64,000 bases of DNA from Spongilla lacustris. Lineage: Eukaryota; Porifera; Demospongiae; Spongillida; Spongillidae. The notes beneath the pieces are model-generated. The model had not been told where the DNA came from and ran no database searches. It saw only the letters and a program-made list of their open reading frames with translations. The stretch spans positions 6,906,714 to 6,970,713 of the forward strand of contig OX442419.1 of NCBI GenBank assembly GCA_949361645.1. Direction: 5' to 3'. Made by a program: the position numbers and the translations under genes. This document shows, piece after piece, positions 34,601 through 44,117 of this stretch (its first letter is position 1; every line of letters begins with the position of its first letter).

Positions 34601-36163
34601 CATTACTATAAAATTTATACACCTACAGTGGTATGACATACATGTACATGTACTGATATAGAGACTCCCTCCTCCCCAGGGAAGATCCTACTTTGTACAT
34701 GGATCTTGTAATCACTAGTACATGTGTACTTTAATGTATTTGTTCATTTACCAATTCTTTTCTGGTTTGGTATTTGCTACAATAATAGTCCGATAATGTA
34801 CACGTAGGTTGTCTCATGGGGGATGGGGTGGAGGGTGAGGGGAAGGAGGGTGAGGGGGTGAAGGGTGAGAGGTAAAGGGTAAGGGGAAGGAGGATGAGGG
34901 GGTGGAGGGTGAGACAGAGGGTTGGGGAGGGGTGGATGGTGAAGCAGAGGGTTGGGGAGGGGGTGGATGGTGAGGCAGAGGGTTGGGGAGGGGGTGGAGG
35001 GTGAGGCAGAGGGCTGGAGAGGGGGTAGTGGGTGAGGCCTGGGGAGGGTGTGGCAGAGGGCTGGGGATATGAGACAGTGTCTTGCACTTGTAATAAATCT
35101 TGTGGGGGTAGTACATGTATTTCAAATTTTAAATTTTGGAGAGCTGAAACTGTCCTACAACAGATGCATCTTACAAAATTCAAACAGTCCATTGTGTAAT
35201 TACAGAGCACTAAATTTTCAAATTACAGAGCACATGTGTATAATTGCTTGTGTTGAACATTTTGGACAAGTATGGTACACATTAGGAAGGTCTAATTGAC
35301 ATTGACATACATGTATAGGTATATGCAAGATTGATAGTATTAACAATGTACAAATACATATATGTACATGTACAGGTACTCTATATACATGCAGGCATAC
35401 ATGTATGACTGGATGGAAGGTATGCCCATGGTTGATGGTTTAGTGGGTGTGCAGATGTGTGGAAGGGTGTGCAAATGGGTGGGAGGGTGTGCAAATGGGT
35501 GGGAGGGTGTGCAGATGGGTGGGAGCCCAGAGCGTGTGCAGATATGTGGGAGGGTGGGCTAATGGGTGGGAGGGTGTGCAGATGGTAGGGAGTGTGCTGA
35601 TAGGTGGAAGGAAGTGAGGGTGTACAAATGGGTGGGGTGCATGAGCAATGGCAAGGTGTTGTTTGCAGATGAGAGGGAGTGGAGCAAGAATATGGCATGG
35701 ATGCAAGGTCAGCTGATACTTACCTTATTAATGGTACTTGCAGCTGGACATTTCTTGCAGACAATGTAGTCATTTAGGAGCGAAAAAAGATTACTAACGC
35801 AATATGCTATCAAAAGTAGAGGGATAGAGCGAAGTAAGGCGACGCACGACCAGCGAATGCCACGCCCACCGCAAGCCACAAAAGGCTCTCTGCCAGCTTA
35901 CTTACCTAATTCAAACACTCCCTGAGATGCTCCAAGCCTACCTACAGAGTTAGAAAAGCACGCGTCGATGCGTCATCAACAATCGACTCTAATACACGCC
36001 CACCTGGGAACAAGTAGCTCACAACACGCAGTCCGGTCTCTAGTTTGTACGTTAGGTCAGGATCTCGCACAATCAACTGCTGGTACTTGTCTATAAATTC
36101 TGTACATGTGGTCACCAGACGCTGCAGTGCGGCCTGCGCAGACTCTCGAACTGATGCTGCCAT
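4630..36163 (-). CDS. PEX16: PEX16, peroxisomal membrane biogenesis protein (10 exons, 361 aa)
   Basis: PEX16 sits in ER/peroxisome membranes and helps insert peroxisomal membrane proteins with PEX3 and PEX19. Minus-strand coding exons: 36004-36163 (ATG 36161-36163), 35906-35941, 35724-35806, 32767-32903, 30937-31130, 30211-30366, 24894-24966, 15330-15449, 7640-7704, 4630-4691 (stop TGA 4630-4632). Lengths sum to 1086 nt; all nine junctions keep phase, with GT donors and AG acceptors. Landmarks known from animal PEX16: VVSYLFPGRL near the N-terminus, SNLFSLLNDYIV, SPSHQRILWF, AEILYIARPLVH, QKSWKPWIIA, LLIYLLRSPFYDEH, and C-terminal AYLPVWQHIYSYNW. Human PEX16 is 336 aa. Introns 1 and 2 are 62 and 99 bp, but introns 7 and 8 are 9.4 and 7.6 kb and carry transposons and satellites. 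No break was seen in any exon. Confidence 0.95.
6090..6162. mobile_element. MITE family B, fragment
   Basis: Ends in the same GTGTGAACTTGTGGGTGGAC terminus and TA as the full copies at 6900-7174, 24205-24455 and 27167-27473. The other half is missing. Confidence 0.6.
6620..6848. mobile_element. MITE family A, complete, with Tc1-like ends
   Basis: Inverted ends CAGTAGCGGCCAAAATAAAA at both termini, flanked by TA on each side (6618-6619 and 6849-6850), 229 bp, no coding capacity. The first bases match the terminal repeat of the 5.7-kb Tc1-type element at 16056-21745, so a related transposase could mobilise it. Lies in PEX16 intron 9. Confidence 0.8.
6900..7174. mobile_element. MITE family B, copy 1
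   Basis: Inverted ends CAGTGCCGTCCACCCACAAG and the reverse complement with small differences, TA on both sides, 275 bp. The interior is rich in CACTCG/CGAGTG words in inverted orientation, so the whole unit can fold. It lies 51 bp from MITE A. Confidence 0.8.
7705..10314. other. PEX16 intron 8, left part: no gene
   Basis: No coding exon was recognised. A perfect-looking hairpin lies at 9084-9152 (arms 9084-9113 and 9118-9152, TTTCATAGTCACTA and its complement), probably a very short foldback element. The rest is AT-rich sequence. Confidence 0.5.
10570..10996 (+). pseudogene. piggyBac transposase N-terminal remnant
   Basis: An acidic leader (DEISMLNDPMNDVELSDDEH) runs to about 10795 and then shifts frame into DFFKINDEMLPGIAEQTN and AAEVRKFIATTIVMGLVVLY. 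The second part corresponds to the start of the piggyBac DDE domain, usually DFF-L-FtDEL---I--ETN followed by ELK-F-G--ilMG. The frame then runs into tandem repeats at about 10996. The catalytic Asp residues are absent. Confidence 0.65.
11090..13430. repeat. 24-bp minisatellite array, about 98 copies
   Basis: Unit ACCATGTTCACCCCTTGCGC plus CAGA, with variants (ACCATATTCCCCCCTTGCAC, CATCACA in place of CGCCAGA, CATAG and others). Variants are grouped in blocks: mixed types to about 12430, a GCGCCTGA block at 12470-12600, and a nearly uniform GCGCCAGAAACATG block at 13190-13400. Because 24 is a multiple of 3 and the unit has few stops, several frames stay open for hundreds of codons. These are not genes. 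Confidence 0.95.
14651..14769. mobile_element. MITE family A, truncated copy
   Basis: Matches the right half of 6620-6848 (ACACATATGAAAGC through GAAAC-TGACTTTTATTATGG) and ends in CTACTG followed by TA. The left end is missing. Confidence 0.65.
14770..16055. other. PEX16 exon 8 and flanking intron; nothing else
   Basis: Apart from the exon at 15330-15449, this holds only AT-rich intron with many TACATGTA words. Confidence 0.5.
16056..16098 (+). repeat. Left terminal inverted repeat of the Tc1-type element
   Basis: Starts CAGTAGCGGTCAGAATAAAG and continues through TTTCCGTAACGTG. One mismatch (C/T) to the right copy within 43 bp. Confidence 0.85.
16281..19031 (+). CDS. BEN-domain protein carried by the Tc1-type element (4 exons, 587 aa)
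   Basis: Exons 16281-16518, 17357-17752, 17825-17890 and 17968-19031 (stop TGA 19029-19031). All three introns are phase 1 with canonical GT-AG, total 1764 nt. The N-terminus (YYLVHWPEEDSASVVFGDQL, about residues 34-53) resembles the leader seen in invertebrate BEN-domain proteins. The middle is Lys/Glu-rich, then comes a short coiled-coil-like segment (LQATVADLQLRLDKAEALIG), eight 17-residue Ser/Pro/Gln repeats, and a C-terminal BEN-like domain (TLAQKLARDAIFG ... FESLWKKCLEAVQQSC, roughly residues 500-587). BEN domains bind DNA and act in transcription or chromatin. The start is the ATG at 16281. An upstream GTG in frame is not needed. Function within the transposon is unknown. Confidence 0.85.
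18199..18605 (+). repeat. 51-bp coding repeat in the BEN-domain gene, 8 copies
   Basis: Each copy encodes SGLPSQSPLPPSVSSQQ or a close variant (STLPSQSP, PLAPSV). The third, fourth and later copies are nearly identical in DNA, which points to recent expansion. The reading frame is kept because 51 is a multiple of 3. Confidence 0.95.
19210..20130. repeat. 38-bp minisatellite, about 24 copies
   Basis: Unit built on CTCCTCCCCTTTGATAGGCA followed by TCAGTACGYCCAAACC. Copies alternate between GTACGTCC, GTACGCCC and CATACCTTC forms. It fills the space between the 3' ends of the BEN and transposase genes inside the Tc1-type element. Confidence 0.95.
20379..21462 (-). CDS. Tc1-family DD34E transposase with a 76-bp intron (335 aa)
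   Basis: Exon A 20924-21462 (ATG 21460-21462) and exon B 20379-20847 (stop TGA 20379-20381), joined across a GT-AG intron 20848-20923 that splits an Arg codon. Total 1008 nt, 335 aa, the usual Tc1 length. N-terminal helix-turn-helix DNA-binding region with a basic linker (GRKPGSGRKSK, about residue 56). Catalytic residues: Asp154 in VWTDECTV, Asp238 in MADNDPKHTS, Glu273 in NPIENLWHELK. There are 34 residues between the last two, so DD34E. No stop or frameshift was seen, so it could be active. The intron is filled with TACATGTA-type sequence, perhaps a repeat tract that became an intron. Confidence 0.9.
21703..21745 (-). repeat. Right terminal inverted repeat of the Tc1-type element
   Basis: Reverse complement of the left end. 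Followed by TA. Confidence 0.85.
21773..23574. mobile_element. 1.8-kb near-perfect palindrome (foldback element)
   Basis: The sequence from CAGTGGAAATCGTGATACTT at 21773 to its complement ending at 23574 folds on itself. Arms of roughly 880 and 825 bp match almost base for base, meeting at a centre near 22660-22740. TA stands at both outer edges (21771-21772, 23575-23576). The arms differ by scattered substitutions and small gaps, with the outer two thirds closest. The same frames stay open on both arms (for example TIAESAAKELESLAVHMPN near the centre), suggesting the palindrome arose from head-to-head copies of a coding element. No known domain was recognised. Confidence 0.85.
23795..24195. 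repeat. Dispersed repeat family C, copy 1
   Basis: Begins TTAACTCTTTGACTGCC and shares long blocks with 58808-60635, such as AAAAAGCCCTAGTGGCA, GCTGCAGGTGTATGC and CCCACTTGGCT. The TTAA start and CTTTG resemble piggyBac-type ends, but no matching right end was found. Confidence 0.6.
24205..24455. mobile_element. MITE family B, copy 2 (inverted relative to copy 1)
   Basis: CAGTGCCATCCACCC at the left, GGGTGGACGGCACTG at the right, TA on both sides, 251 bp. The interior reads as the reverse complement of copy 1 (AGTCATTATTGCACTCGA). Confidence 0.8.
25456..27160 (-). pseudogene. DIRS-like retroelement remnant (RT and tyrosine recombinase pieces)
   Basis: Minus-strand frames give a reverse transcriptase-like block at about 26425-26625 (VPHIVHYLNDFVVVGAP followed by CTNSLQV and CRKLGVPVKC) and, downstream at about 25640-25760, a block resembling the start of the DIRS recombinase (PRLDRIQVGVHRVLAYCGKK, LPLAPVIVERM). 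Such elements have YLDDFL-LG at the RT active site; here Asp is changed to Asn. Stops and frameshifts separate all pieces. Minus-strand order RT then recombinase agrees with DIRS organisation. It lies in PEX16 intron 6. Confidence 0.5.
27167..27473. mobile_element. MITE family B, copy 3
   Basis: CAGTGCCATCCACCCACAAG at the left and GGGTGGACGGTACTG at the right, TA flanks, 307 bp, same orientation as copy 1 and longer by extra GACTCGCACTCG-type units near the ends. Confidence 0.8.
27474..28533. other. Possible further retroelement remnant; nothing certain
   Basis: Several minus-strand frames (27276-28079) have amino-acid composition unlike random intron and GC content higher than the surroundings, as in the adjacent DIRS-like stretch. 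No motif could be named. Confidence 0.3.
28534..28735. mobile_element. Hairpin MITE family D, copy 1
   Basis: Arms of about 90 bp (TTGGTAGGATCCTACAACT with its complement, AAAGTGAGG, GGTACAGTA, GCAAAAAGCAA) face each other across a short loop. Related copy at 41411-41593; similarity continues about 60 bp past the right arm. Confidence 0.8.
28736..30210. other. PEX16 intron 6, right part: no gene
   Basis: Short frames only. From about 29960 to 30150 there are irregular repeats of GGTAAGGCCATGACTACAC. A GC-richer patch at 29000-29600 shows no convincing exon. Confidence 0.45.
31718..32341. mobile_element. TTAA-flanked element with poly-C/poly-G inverted ends
   Basis: TTAA at 31718-31721 is followed by about 15 C and CGACACTTG. 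The other side reads CACGTGTCG, a G-rich run and TTAA at 32338-32341. The ends are therefore inverted repeats next to a TTAA target duplication, about 620 bp in all. The interior carries several GGTACCGCTAC words near both ends, possible transposase sites. No coding region. Lies in PEX16 intron 4. Confidence 0.7.
33845..34590. repeat. 19-bp minisatellite, about 39 copies
   Basis: Unit CCAGTGGATTGCCCATAGA, almost invariant. A CCAGTGCATT variant recurs at 33885, 34132, 34341 and 34531, spaced 13, 11 and 10 units. Because 19 is not a multiple of 3 and the unit lacks stops on the minus strand, all three minus frames are open. Lies in PEX16 intron 3; not coding. Confidence 0.95.
34810..35070. repeat. 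G-rich degenerate minisatellite
   Basis: Repeats of the type GGAGGGTGAGGCAGAGGGTT with runs of three to five G, about 30-bp spacing. Possible G-quadruplex strand. Confidence 0.75.
35440..35640. repeat. G/T-rich minisatellite, unit about 20 bp
   Basis: Repeats of GGGTGGGAGGGTGTGCAGAT, degenerate, ending about 85 bp from PEX16 exon 3. Confidence 0.75.
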
Positions 36164-37958
36164 TCTCAAGGCCAAGGACACGAGGCACACCTCGTCCCCT
36201 CCCAGTATACATCATAATTATTTCATTATTTATTTATTCTTAAGCATGCAAAATACTTTGGCAGTGGAGAACTATGGGCCTGGGGACCAGAAGCATTAAA
36301 GGCCTTCTCGCAGGTGGCTTCACGAATAGCCATTTGTGGTAACACCCCCAAGTCTAAGGTGGTAGCTAAGCTATATGGCCGCCACAGCCTGTTATTGATT
36401 AGAGCTAATGCTCGATCAATCTTGGTACGCTCCTACCCCCAATCAACCCAATTGAACACAGGGCCGTAGCAGCCACTCCGGCCGGTTAGGCCATGGCCGG
36501 ACCAGTTTTTTACCAGAACGAGAAAAATTATTAATCGTTAATTAATTAATCTTTTGCAAACTAAAAACCGGGCCGCGTACGCGAACCAGCTACAGTTGCG
36601 TCAATCACTGTACGTTTTAGTACTATATACATGTAACTACACATTAACTGAACATGATGCATATGCATGCGCATATATATATATCATGGTGTTAATGGCT
36701 AATGCGTGCGTGTGTTCTGCTCAGTCTCCATATACTTACAGGAAATTATGAAGCCGGTGTGAAATTTGTGAATCTTTGTTTTGTAATTGTATATAAACTG
36801 CCAGACGCGCCGTCATATATTGCATGCAACAGAGTTATTTTCACGAATTCTTGAGCATTCTTCTAGCCCACAAGGTTGCCCAACTGTTGGAAAAACAGAG
36901 CCTTCTGGCTTTATTTCCACACAGATACACACGTGCACGCACACACATGCACATGTACACACACAAACGTGTAACCCTGGCCTTGATCATTTCAGGTGAA
37001 GCTCCAAGTTACGTTCTGAATTGTTATGATACATATCAGAAGTCCAAAAGTCATATGTACTCGATGTTTGTGTGCTTCTGTTAAAACCAGACAACGACAA
37101 ACTATTTAAATACCTAACCTTTAATCTCCCGTCGTCCTACGCGTAGGATTAGCAAGTTAAAATTAATTTTTAGCAAACTCATATGATCAAAAAATAAACC
37201 AAAATCTCATTGTACTGTAGAAATGGTAATTCAGAAAATATTTTTACTTTCTTGCAATTCTTCAAAGATTGTCCAATACAATCAATATACTGCATTGCTA
37301 AAAGATGTATTTGCGGTAAATTGCAAAGCAACTAAAAGTACCTAAAAGTAATTTTGGAAAGATCACAAGAACATTTTAAAAGAAGAGGGTAGTGGACAGG
37401 TCTTTTGCACTAAGCATGTAAAAAAAAGTACATTGTAGATTTGGAAATTGCTAGCTCCACAAGCTTATGAACGATAGATGTTTGTCAGACGCATGTTGCG
37501 GGAATAGCCAAGTGAATGGACAAAATCTTGAAAATGTACAGTGCGTTTCGGTAAAAAAAAAAAAAGGCAAACCAATTAGTGTAAAAACACTGCCGTAGAA
37601 TGTATAAAGTAGCCCACATATCATGCTTCAAAAAACATTCAAAAAAAGTTGTACTTTTCTTGTCGTACTTTTTTCTGTGACAATTAAATTCTCTACATAG
37701 TCCATTTTTAAGAACCGTATCTGTTTATTTGCATTATGTAACCAAGGGTGTGATTAAAAAAATAGACTGACAGTTGGTAAATTTAGCATGAGACACATCA
37801 AACAACGCATTTCTGTTTATGATGAATTTTCAATTATTGGTCCTACGCGTAGGACTCGGACCTAGAGAATTAAGGCTAAGGTGCATGTAATACATTGCCC
37901 AAGACTAAGTGTGATTTTAGATAGTGTTTACAAAATGCAATGAAACCAAGTCATGTGG
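36164..37958. other. Intergenic: PEX16 upstream region and possible TTAA element
   Basis: PEX16 transcription should start just right of 36163. No TATA box was recognised. The palindrome TCCTACGCGTAGGA appears at 37134-37148 and again near 37842-37855, close to TTAA words at about 37119 and 37870. This may be a non-autonomous TTAA-type element, but its ends match poorly. Confidence 0.35.
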
Positions 37959-39727
37959 TTAGCTCCTAATTGGTTCATGACACTCAACATAGAATGTGGT
38001 CAGCTTCTTAACAAGCTGTTCTACAAATGGAAGGTTCTTGTATATCCTTTCCACATATAAACCTTTCTGAGTCCAGACTACAAAGTCACAAAAGTTCCTG
38101 CTACTGCATATCCCAAGTTGCCCCTGCACTTGTGTATAGTACTTGTGTGTTTTTTTAAGCCCACTGTCACCAATACATGAAAGCTTCATCAATTTTAGTT
38201 CTTGAGGATTAATGTCTTTGTATGACAGTGGGCATTTCACCTCTAATAACCCTCTTCCACAGCATTTACATTCTATAAAGCCATCAGGGCTTGCACCTAA
38301 ATGCGGGTAAAGGGGATTTATTACAAACCCAGCAGGATCATATTTAAATCCTTCATGTGAGTGTTGCATTTGAATTGTATACTGTTGCTTCGCAGTCTCC
38401 TCATGTTCAATACCCCACTTAATAGCAGGAACAAAACTCAAGTCTTTCTCTACAAGTAGTGCTCTAATTATATATTGTGGATTTCCATTACTTTTGAAGA
38501 CAAGAATTTCATGGAATGAAGATGCAGTAATCCACCCTTTACGTTGCTCATGCCACTCCCTACATTCTCTTTGTTTGCATGTCTGCAACTCAATATGTTC
38601 GCATGCGCTCTCAGATATTGTTATGCCTTGAAAAACTTCTCTAGCCTTTATAAGTAACTGCTCACCTTTTAAGCATTTATACTTTTCATCATACAGTGCT
38701 GTCAATGGCAAAGGAAGACGAGATAGTGGAATGGTGCTTTGATCATACCTAGTTGCTGTAACAGCAGCAATAGCAGGAGACATTGTGTCAGCTCTAGAGG
38801 TACATTCAACTGCTACTGAAGGGAAGGATACAATTGTGAATAGACTTGAATTTGGAGCAACTTTGTGAATTGTACTTAATAAGATATCTGTCTTTATATG
38901 AGGGCTTTCATGAGGACCAGTTGCAAATTCACTACTCATCTTCAATGACAATGCATTAAAATCTTTTGATGAATTTTTCCCCAAACCTGTATGAACAGGT
39001 TGCACAAATTGAATGTCGATCACTTCAGAAGGATCTACCTGCATGCAGGAAGAACCATATATGTATTAATTGTATGAAACTATTCTTTTATACATTTTGC
39101 TGCTTACATTGTCCACAAATGACTTATTCCACTCACAAGGAAGGGAGGTACACGATGGTTTATTATACCCCAATTTGCAAGCAGCTTCAATTTTAAACAA
39201 TAAAGCAGCAACATGGCTGCAAACTTCACCTAATCTGCACAAAATTAAATGCATTGGGAAGGAAACAGCACATGAGTTGTTGCAAGTACATCCAGAATAC
39301 TATGAACTTACCCCGCCATGCATTTACAATGTGCTGTTATTACGGAGACATTTTGTTTGGACAAAATAACCCATGCTTCGTAGCCATGGTCTGGTGCCTT
39401 CTGACTTGGGTTTACCTTTGCCTTAAGACACGCGTATCGGTTAAGTTCATACGACAAAACTGTTTGAACATAGCCGTTGTAAAAATAGTTGTATGCTTCA
39501 AGTGACTTGTAAGCTTTCAAAGTTTCTTGTGTGTATGTTCCCTTCGTATCAATGAGATAAGTATAAATGTCGCCAAACTGTAAATCTGGCCAGGTAGTAA
39601 CGTCATTAATCCATTCCTTCTCATCAATGCAATAGGGGTCGGGAAACACTTCACCATCGATCTGCAGCTTCAAAAGGTACCGTTTTCGCGCTAAATAATC
39701 CAGAGAGCTCAAGTAAGACGACTCCAT
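37959..39727 (-). CDS. SWIM zinc finger and YqaJ-type nuclease protein (3 exons, 540 aa)
   Basis: Exons 39312-39727 (ATG 39725-39727), 39108-39234 and 37959-39038 (stop TAA 37959-37961). The phases agree, total 1623 nt. A SWIM-type CxC...CxH finger spans the first intron: C134-K-C136, then C144-S-H146 (HCKCMAGLGEVCSHVAALL). The C-terminal half is a YqaJ-like PD-(D/E)XK nuclease fold: KGWITASSF (about 350), GIEHEETAKQQY (Glu392), LGASPDGF (Asp433), GLLEVKCP (Glu447, Lys449), YYTQVQGQL (Gln484). All expected catalytic residues are present and there is no break. YqaJ-SWIM proteins are numerous in invertebrate genomes, and some belong to ISL2EU-type transposons. I saw no partner transposase or matching ends here, so host gene versus transposon gene is open. 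Confidence 0.85.
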
Positions 39728-40420
39728 CCTTAGCTTGTACCTACACGTGGTCGGGGTACGAGAAAAGTTGTCCGGGCACGAGGAATCATGTCACATGATA
39801 CGCCCACGCTGGAAAAGGGTTGCGAATGCACTGATAAGTGTGGATCGATGCGCCTGGCAAAGTTTAAGTCGGTGCAGACATTATGCACACAGCATGCATG
39901 CATTCTACTGAAAATTTGGCTTCATACATGCTGCATGCACATATGATGTTGCAAGCGAGCTTAGTTATTGCTTTCAGATATTCACAGAAACCTATATCCA
40001 CGTTCAAATCGTAATTTGGCGTGGATATCTCCATTCGGAGGTACTTATGCGTCCCTTCAATATAACAATATCCGTGGATTGGATGCGCGTAATACGAGTG
40101 TATCTTAATTTTTTTATAGCAATATCTATAGGCTATAGCGTGGCCGCGCTAAGTTGCGGCCACGCCCAATTAGGTATTTATATTTATATATCCTGCGTGA
40201 TTTGTGCCGGGTTATGAAAATGATGTGCTGAATGTAGGCCTATTTAGGTAGCTGTGGTTGGGTATACGTATCTGGTGTGATGTGGGTGGCTGTGGTTTGA
40301 TGTATAATCTATGTGCTGAGGATATATCTAGCTCAGTGGTGTGATGTACATTGATGTAAGTAGCTGTGGGGTCACTGGTGAGCTGAGGATATGTAGCTAT
40401 CAGCTGTGATTGTGTGTAGG

Positions 40421-40676
40421 TGACAACCGTAACTCCATGAGCAGGAAACCTGAATAAACCTATATACAGAAAAAAAATCGATTTGGTTTTTTAACCTATA
40501 AGCGCCGAGAGTCACCTAACGTTTTGTTAGGTAAACCTAGTGTGCAAGTGACAACCGTAACTCCATGAGCAGGAAACCTGAATAAACCTGTATACAGAAA
40601 AAAAATCGATTTGGTTTTTTAACCTATAAGCGCCGAGAGTCACCTAACGTTTTGTTAGGTAAACCTAGCGTCATAT
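40421..40676. repeat. Direct tandem duplication, 128-bp unit
   Basis: TGACAACCGTAACTCCATGA begins at 40421 and again at 40549, and the copies are nearly identical through GTCACCTAACGTTTTGTTAG. The 39728-40420 stretch to the left shows nothing else. Confidence 0.9.
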
Positions 40677-40832
40677 ATTAGCTTTTGTTTGGCTAAACTA
40701 TTGACACTTTTGTGCATGTTTTATTAAATTTATCCATATGGCTTCATAACTATAATATAAGTTAGGTATATATACACCTAACGTCCGGCGTTTATAGATT
40801 AAAAATGACAAATGGATCAGTGTTTTAAAAGA

Positions 40833-40985
40833 AAAATCGATTTTCATTGTTTAGGCCCCACTCTAAAAATGAATCGATTTTCATTGTTTAGGCCCCACTC
40901 TAAAAATGAATCGATTTTCATTGTTTAGGCCACACTCTAAAAATGAATCGATTTTCATTGTTTAGGCCACACTCTAAAAACGAAT
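40833..40985. repeat. 37-bp tandem repeat, 4 copies
   Basis: Unit built on AATCGATTTTCATTGTTTAG followed by GCCCCACTCTAAAAATG. Note that AATCGATTTTCATT is partly self-complementary to AAAAATGAATCGATTTT. Confidence 0.9.
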
Positions 40986-41071
40986 CGCTTACTCCACGTT
41001 TTATAATTAACTACTGTTCCAGCCTTTTTCAATTTGCTGCCATATGGAATGCATGCAGGTGCAAATCAGCT

Positions 41072-41320
41072 TCATTTGTCGTCACACTGCGTGTAATCAT
41101 GTTTGAAAGATACCGTACGAGGCGACCAAGACAAAGCAAGGCTCGCGATTGATAACAAGGAGAACTCTGCGTTTACAAAGGTACCAATAAAATAAAAGAG
41201 CTGCACAGCATGTACGTACGAAGAAGGAGGCCAAGCTGGGCTACTCACCTTACCCGGGCCCGATGCCAATAAGACAAATCCAAGTGCGCATAAATACATT
41301 GAGTCTTGATCTGCTGCCAT
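41072..41320 (-). other. Possible first exon with signal-peptide-like start
   Basis: ATG at 41318-41320 opens MAADQDSMYLCALGFVLLAS, a plausible leader, followed by two donor-like sites (GTAAGG and GTGAGT). No downstream exon could be joined. Confidence 0.2.
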
Positions 41321-41410
41321 GCATGCTTTGAACCAATCACTATATCAATTAATACTGGAGAAAAAAAGTAGGGACTTCTTTATTGAGATTGTGATTGTTG
41401 GGATGTAGGA

Positions 41411-41593
41411 TTGGTGGTTCCAAAAGCAATGAAACTATAGGTATATAGTATATGTTACAGTGAGGTTTAATTTGGTAGGATCCTATACAACTAACAGTCG
41501 TACATTTGCAAATAGCTTCTTCATTTGCAATTATCAGTGAGCAAACCTCACTGTAATATACTGTACCATGATTCCTTGCTTTTTACACTACCA
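41411..41593. mobile_element. Hairpin MITE family D, copy 2
   Basis: Same outline as 28534-28735 (AAAAGCAATGAAAC, CAGTGAGGTTTAATTTGG, TAGGATCCTA, then the complementary arm), more diverged, about 270 bp from the silicatein stop. Confidence 0.75.
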
Positions 41594-41862
41594 ATTCTAC
41601 AATCCCACCTCTATATAGAAGGGTTTGATTTACTCAGTTGTCAAAATTATTTCCACTCATCAGTATGCACGCACGGAGGAGTAAATTAAAAACTGAAGAG
41701 AATAGCTTCAATAGTCGTAATGCTATATAGTTGTTCGGATCTGTATGCATGTAAATGTACGACATATTCATGCACAAAGTGACTCCTGCTACGCCTAATT
41801 CCAACACACAGCTATATTGAATGTCACGACAGCGATATTTCTAGCACCTATAAATAATGGTA

Positions 41863-43324
<1,462 letters not shown>

Positions 43325-43376
43325 CTCAAATCCTAGACATGTGCGACTGTAGTAATATACAAAGTTAATTCCCAAC

Positions 43377-43383
43377 TTTTATA
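43377..43383 (-). promoter_or_regulatory. TATA box of the silicatein gene
   Basis: Minus strand reads GGGTATAAAAGTT, with TATAAAA 53 bp before the ATG. That leaves a 5' UTR of roughly 20-30 bases if transcription starts at the usual distance. Confidence 0.6.
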
Positions 43384-43660
43384 CCCCAATTTAGAATGTA
43401 TTTCTGAATGTGTGACAATTGTTGCGCATTCAAAACGTATATGCCTGAAAGCATAGAAAAATGTACAACAGGTCACCATGTGACTTTGTTTCGATGTGTG
43501 AAAAACTATACCTTGCTGGGTCAGTGTACATTGTAGGTCCGTGTACAAAGCTTTCTCCTTATTCGATCTATTTATGCTGCTTGCGTATTCCCAAATGCAA
43601 GTCGAATTTAGGTCTTACATGTACATCCAGTTCGTACTCGGTACTGTCATGGCTGATTTG

Positions 43661-43774
43661 GTCCTATCCTGAAATGGTCCTAGGACCGTTTCAGGCAGCT
43701 CGTTTTGGTCCTGCGGGCTAAAACAGGCTCTGCCTGAAACGGTCCTAGGACCATTTCAGGTTGCCGTATTAGGT
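43661..43774. repeat. Pair of 28-bp palindromes in an inverted arrangement
   Basis: CCTGAAATGGTCCTAGGACC plus GTTTCAGG (43668-43695) and CCTGAAACGGTCCTAGGACC plus ATTTCAGG (43733-43760). Each is nearly self-complementary, and each is the reverse complement of the other. TTGGTCCT words flank them. Probably a tiny foldback element. Confidence 0.8.
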
Positions 43775-43916
43775 CCTATACGTCAATATCGTTATATTGC
43801 CAAATAAATTCTAGGTGTTTTGAAGCACGATTGATGATGAACAAATGCACGAATATATACCTAAATAAACACGCACAAATTTTGAGTTCTTGCAAACATT
43901 ACAAAGCGGAGCAAAC

Positions 43917-44117
43917 ATGACAAAACCATTTCCCAATCTTATTGAACACAGAAGCTGGAATTTTACCATTCAAGGCAACGGTCGCATCGTGCCATTTTGT
44001 CATCTCCCTTCATTAGCCTGCAGCTACAGTAAACGTCGTACTGTACGTGGCAGTAAGGTTGTTGCGCCTTATTTTCTTTTGCCGGAAATGGCTCCATACA
44101 TGAAACGTGTAACAAGG
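43917..44117 (+). other. Possible coding exon, unidentified
   Basis: ATG at 43917 opens 67 codons (MTKPFPNLIEHRSWNFTIQG ... APYMKRVTR) ending at a GTAGGG donor-like site. Composition looks coding, but no family was recognised and no second exon was found. Confidence 0.25.

Noticed and set aside
33688..34639. Three overlapping minus-strand frames of 279-297 codons
   Set aside because: A 19-bp repeat read in all three frames gives the same peptide. It lies in a PEX16 intron.
34731..35210. Pro/Ser-rich minus-strand frame of 159 codons
   Set aside because: Lies over a G-rich minisatellite in PEX16 intron 3.
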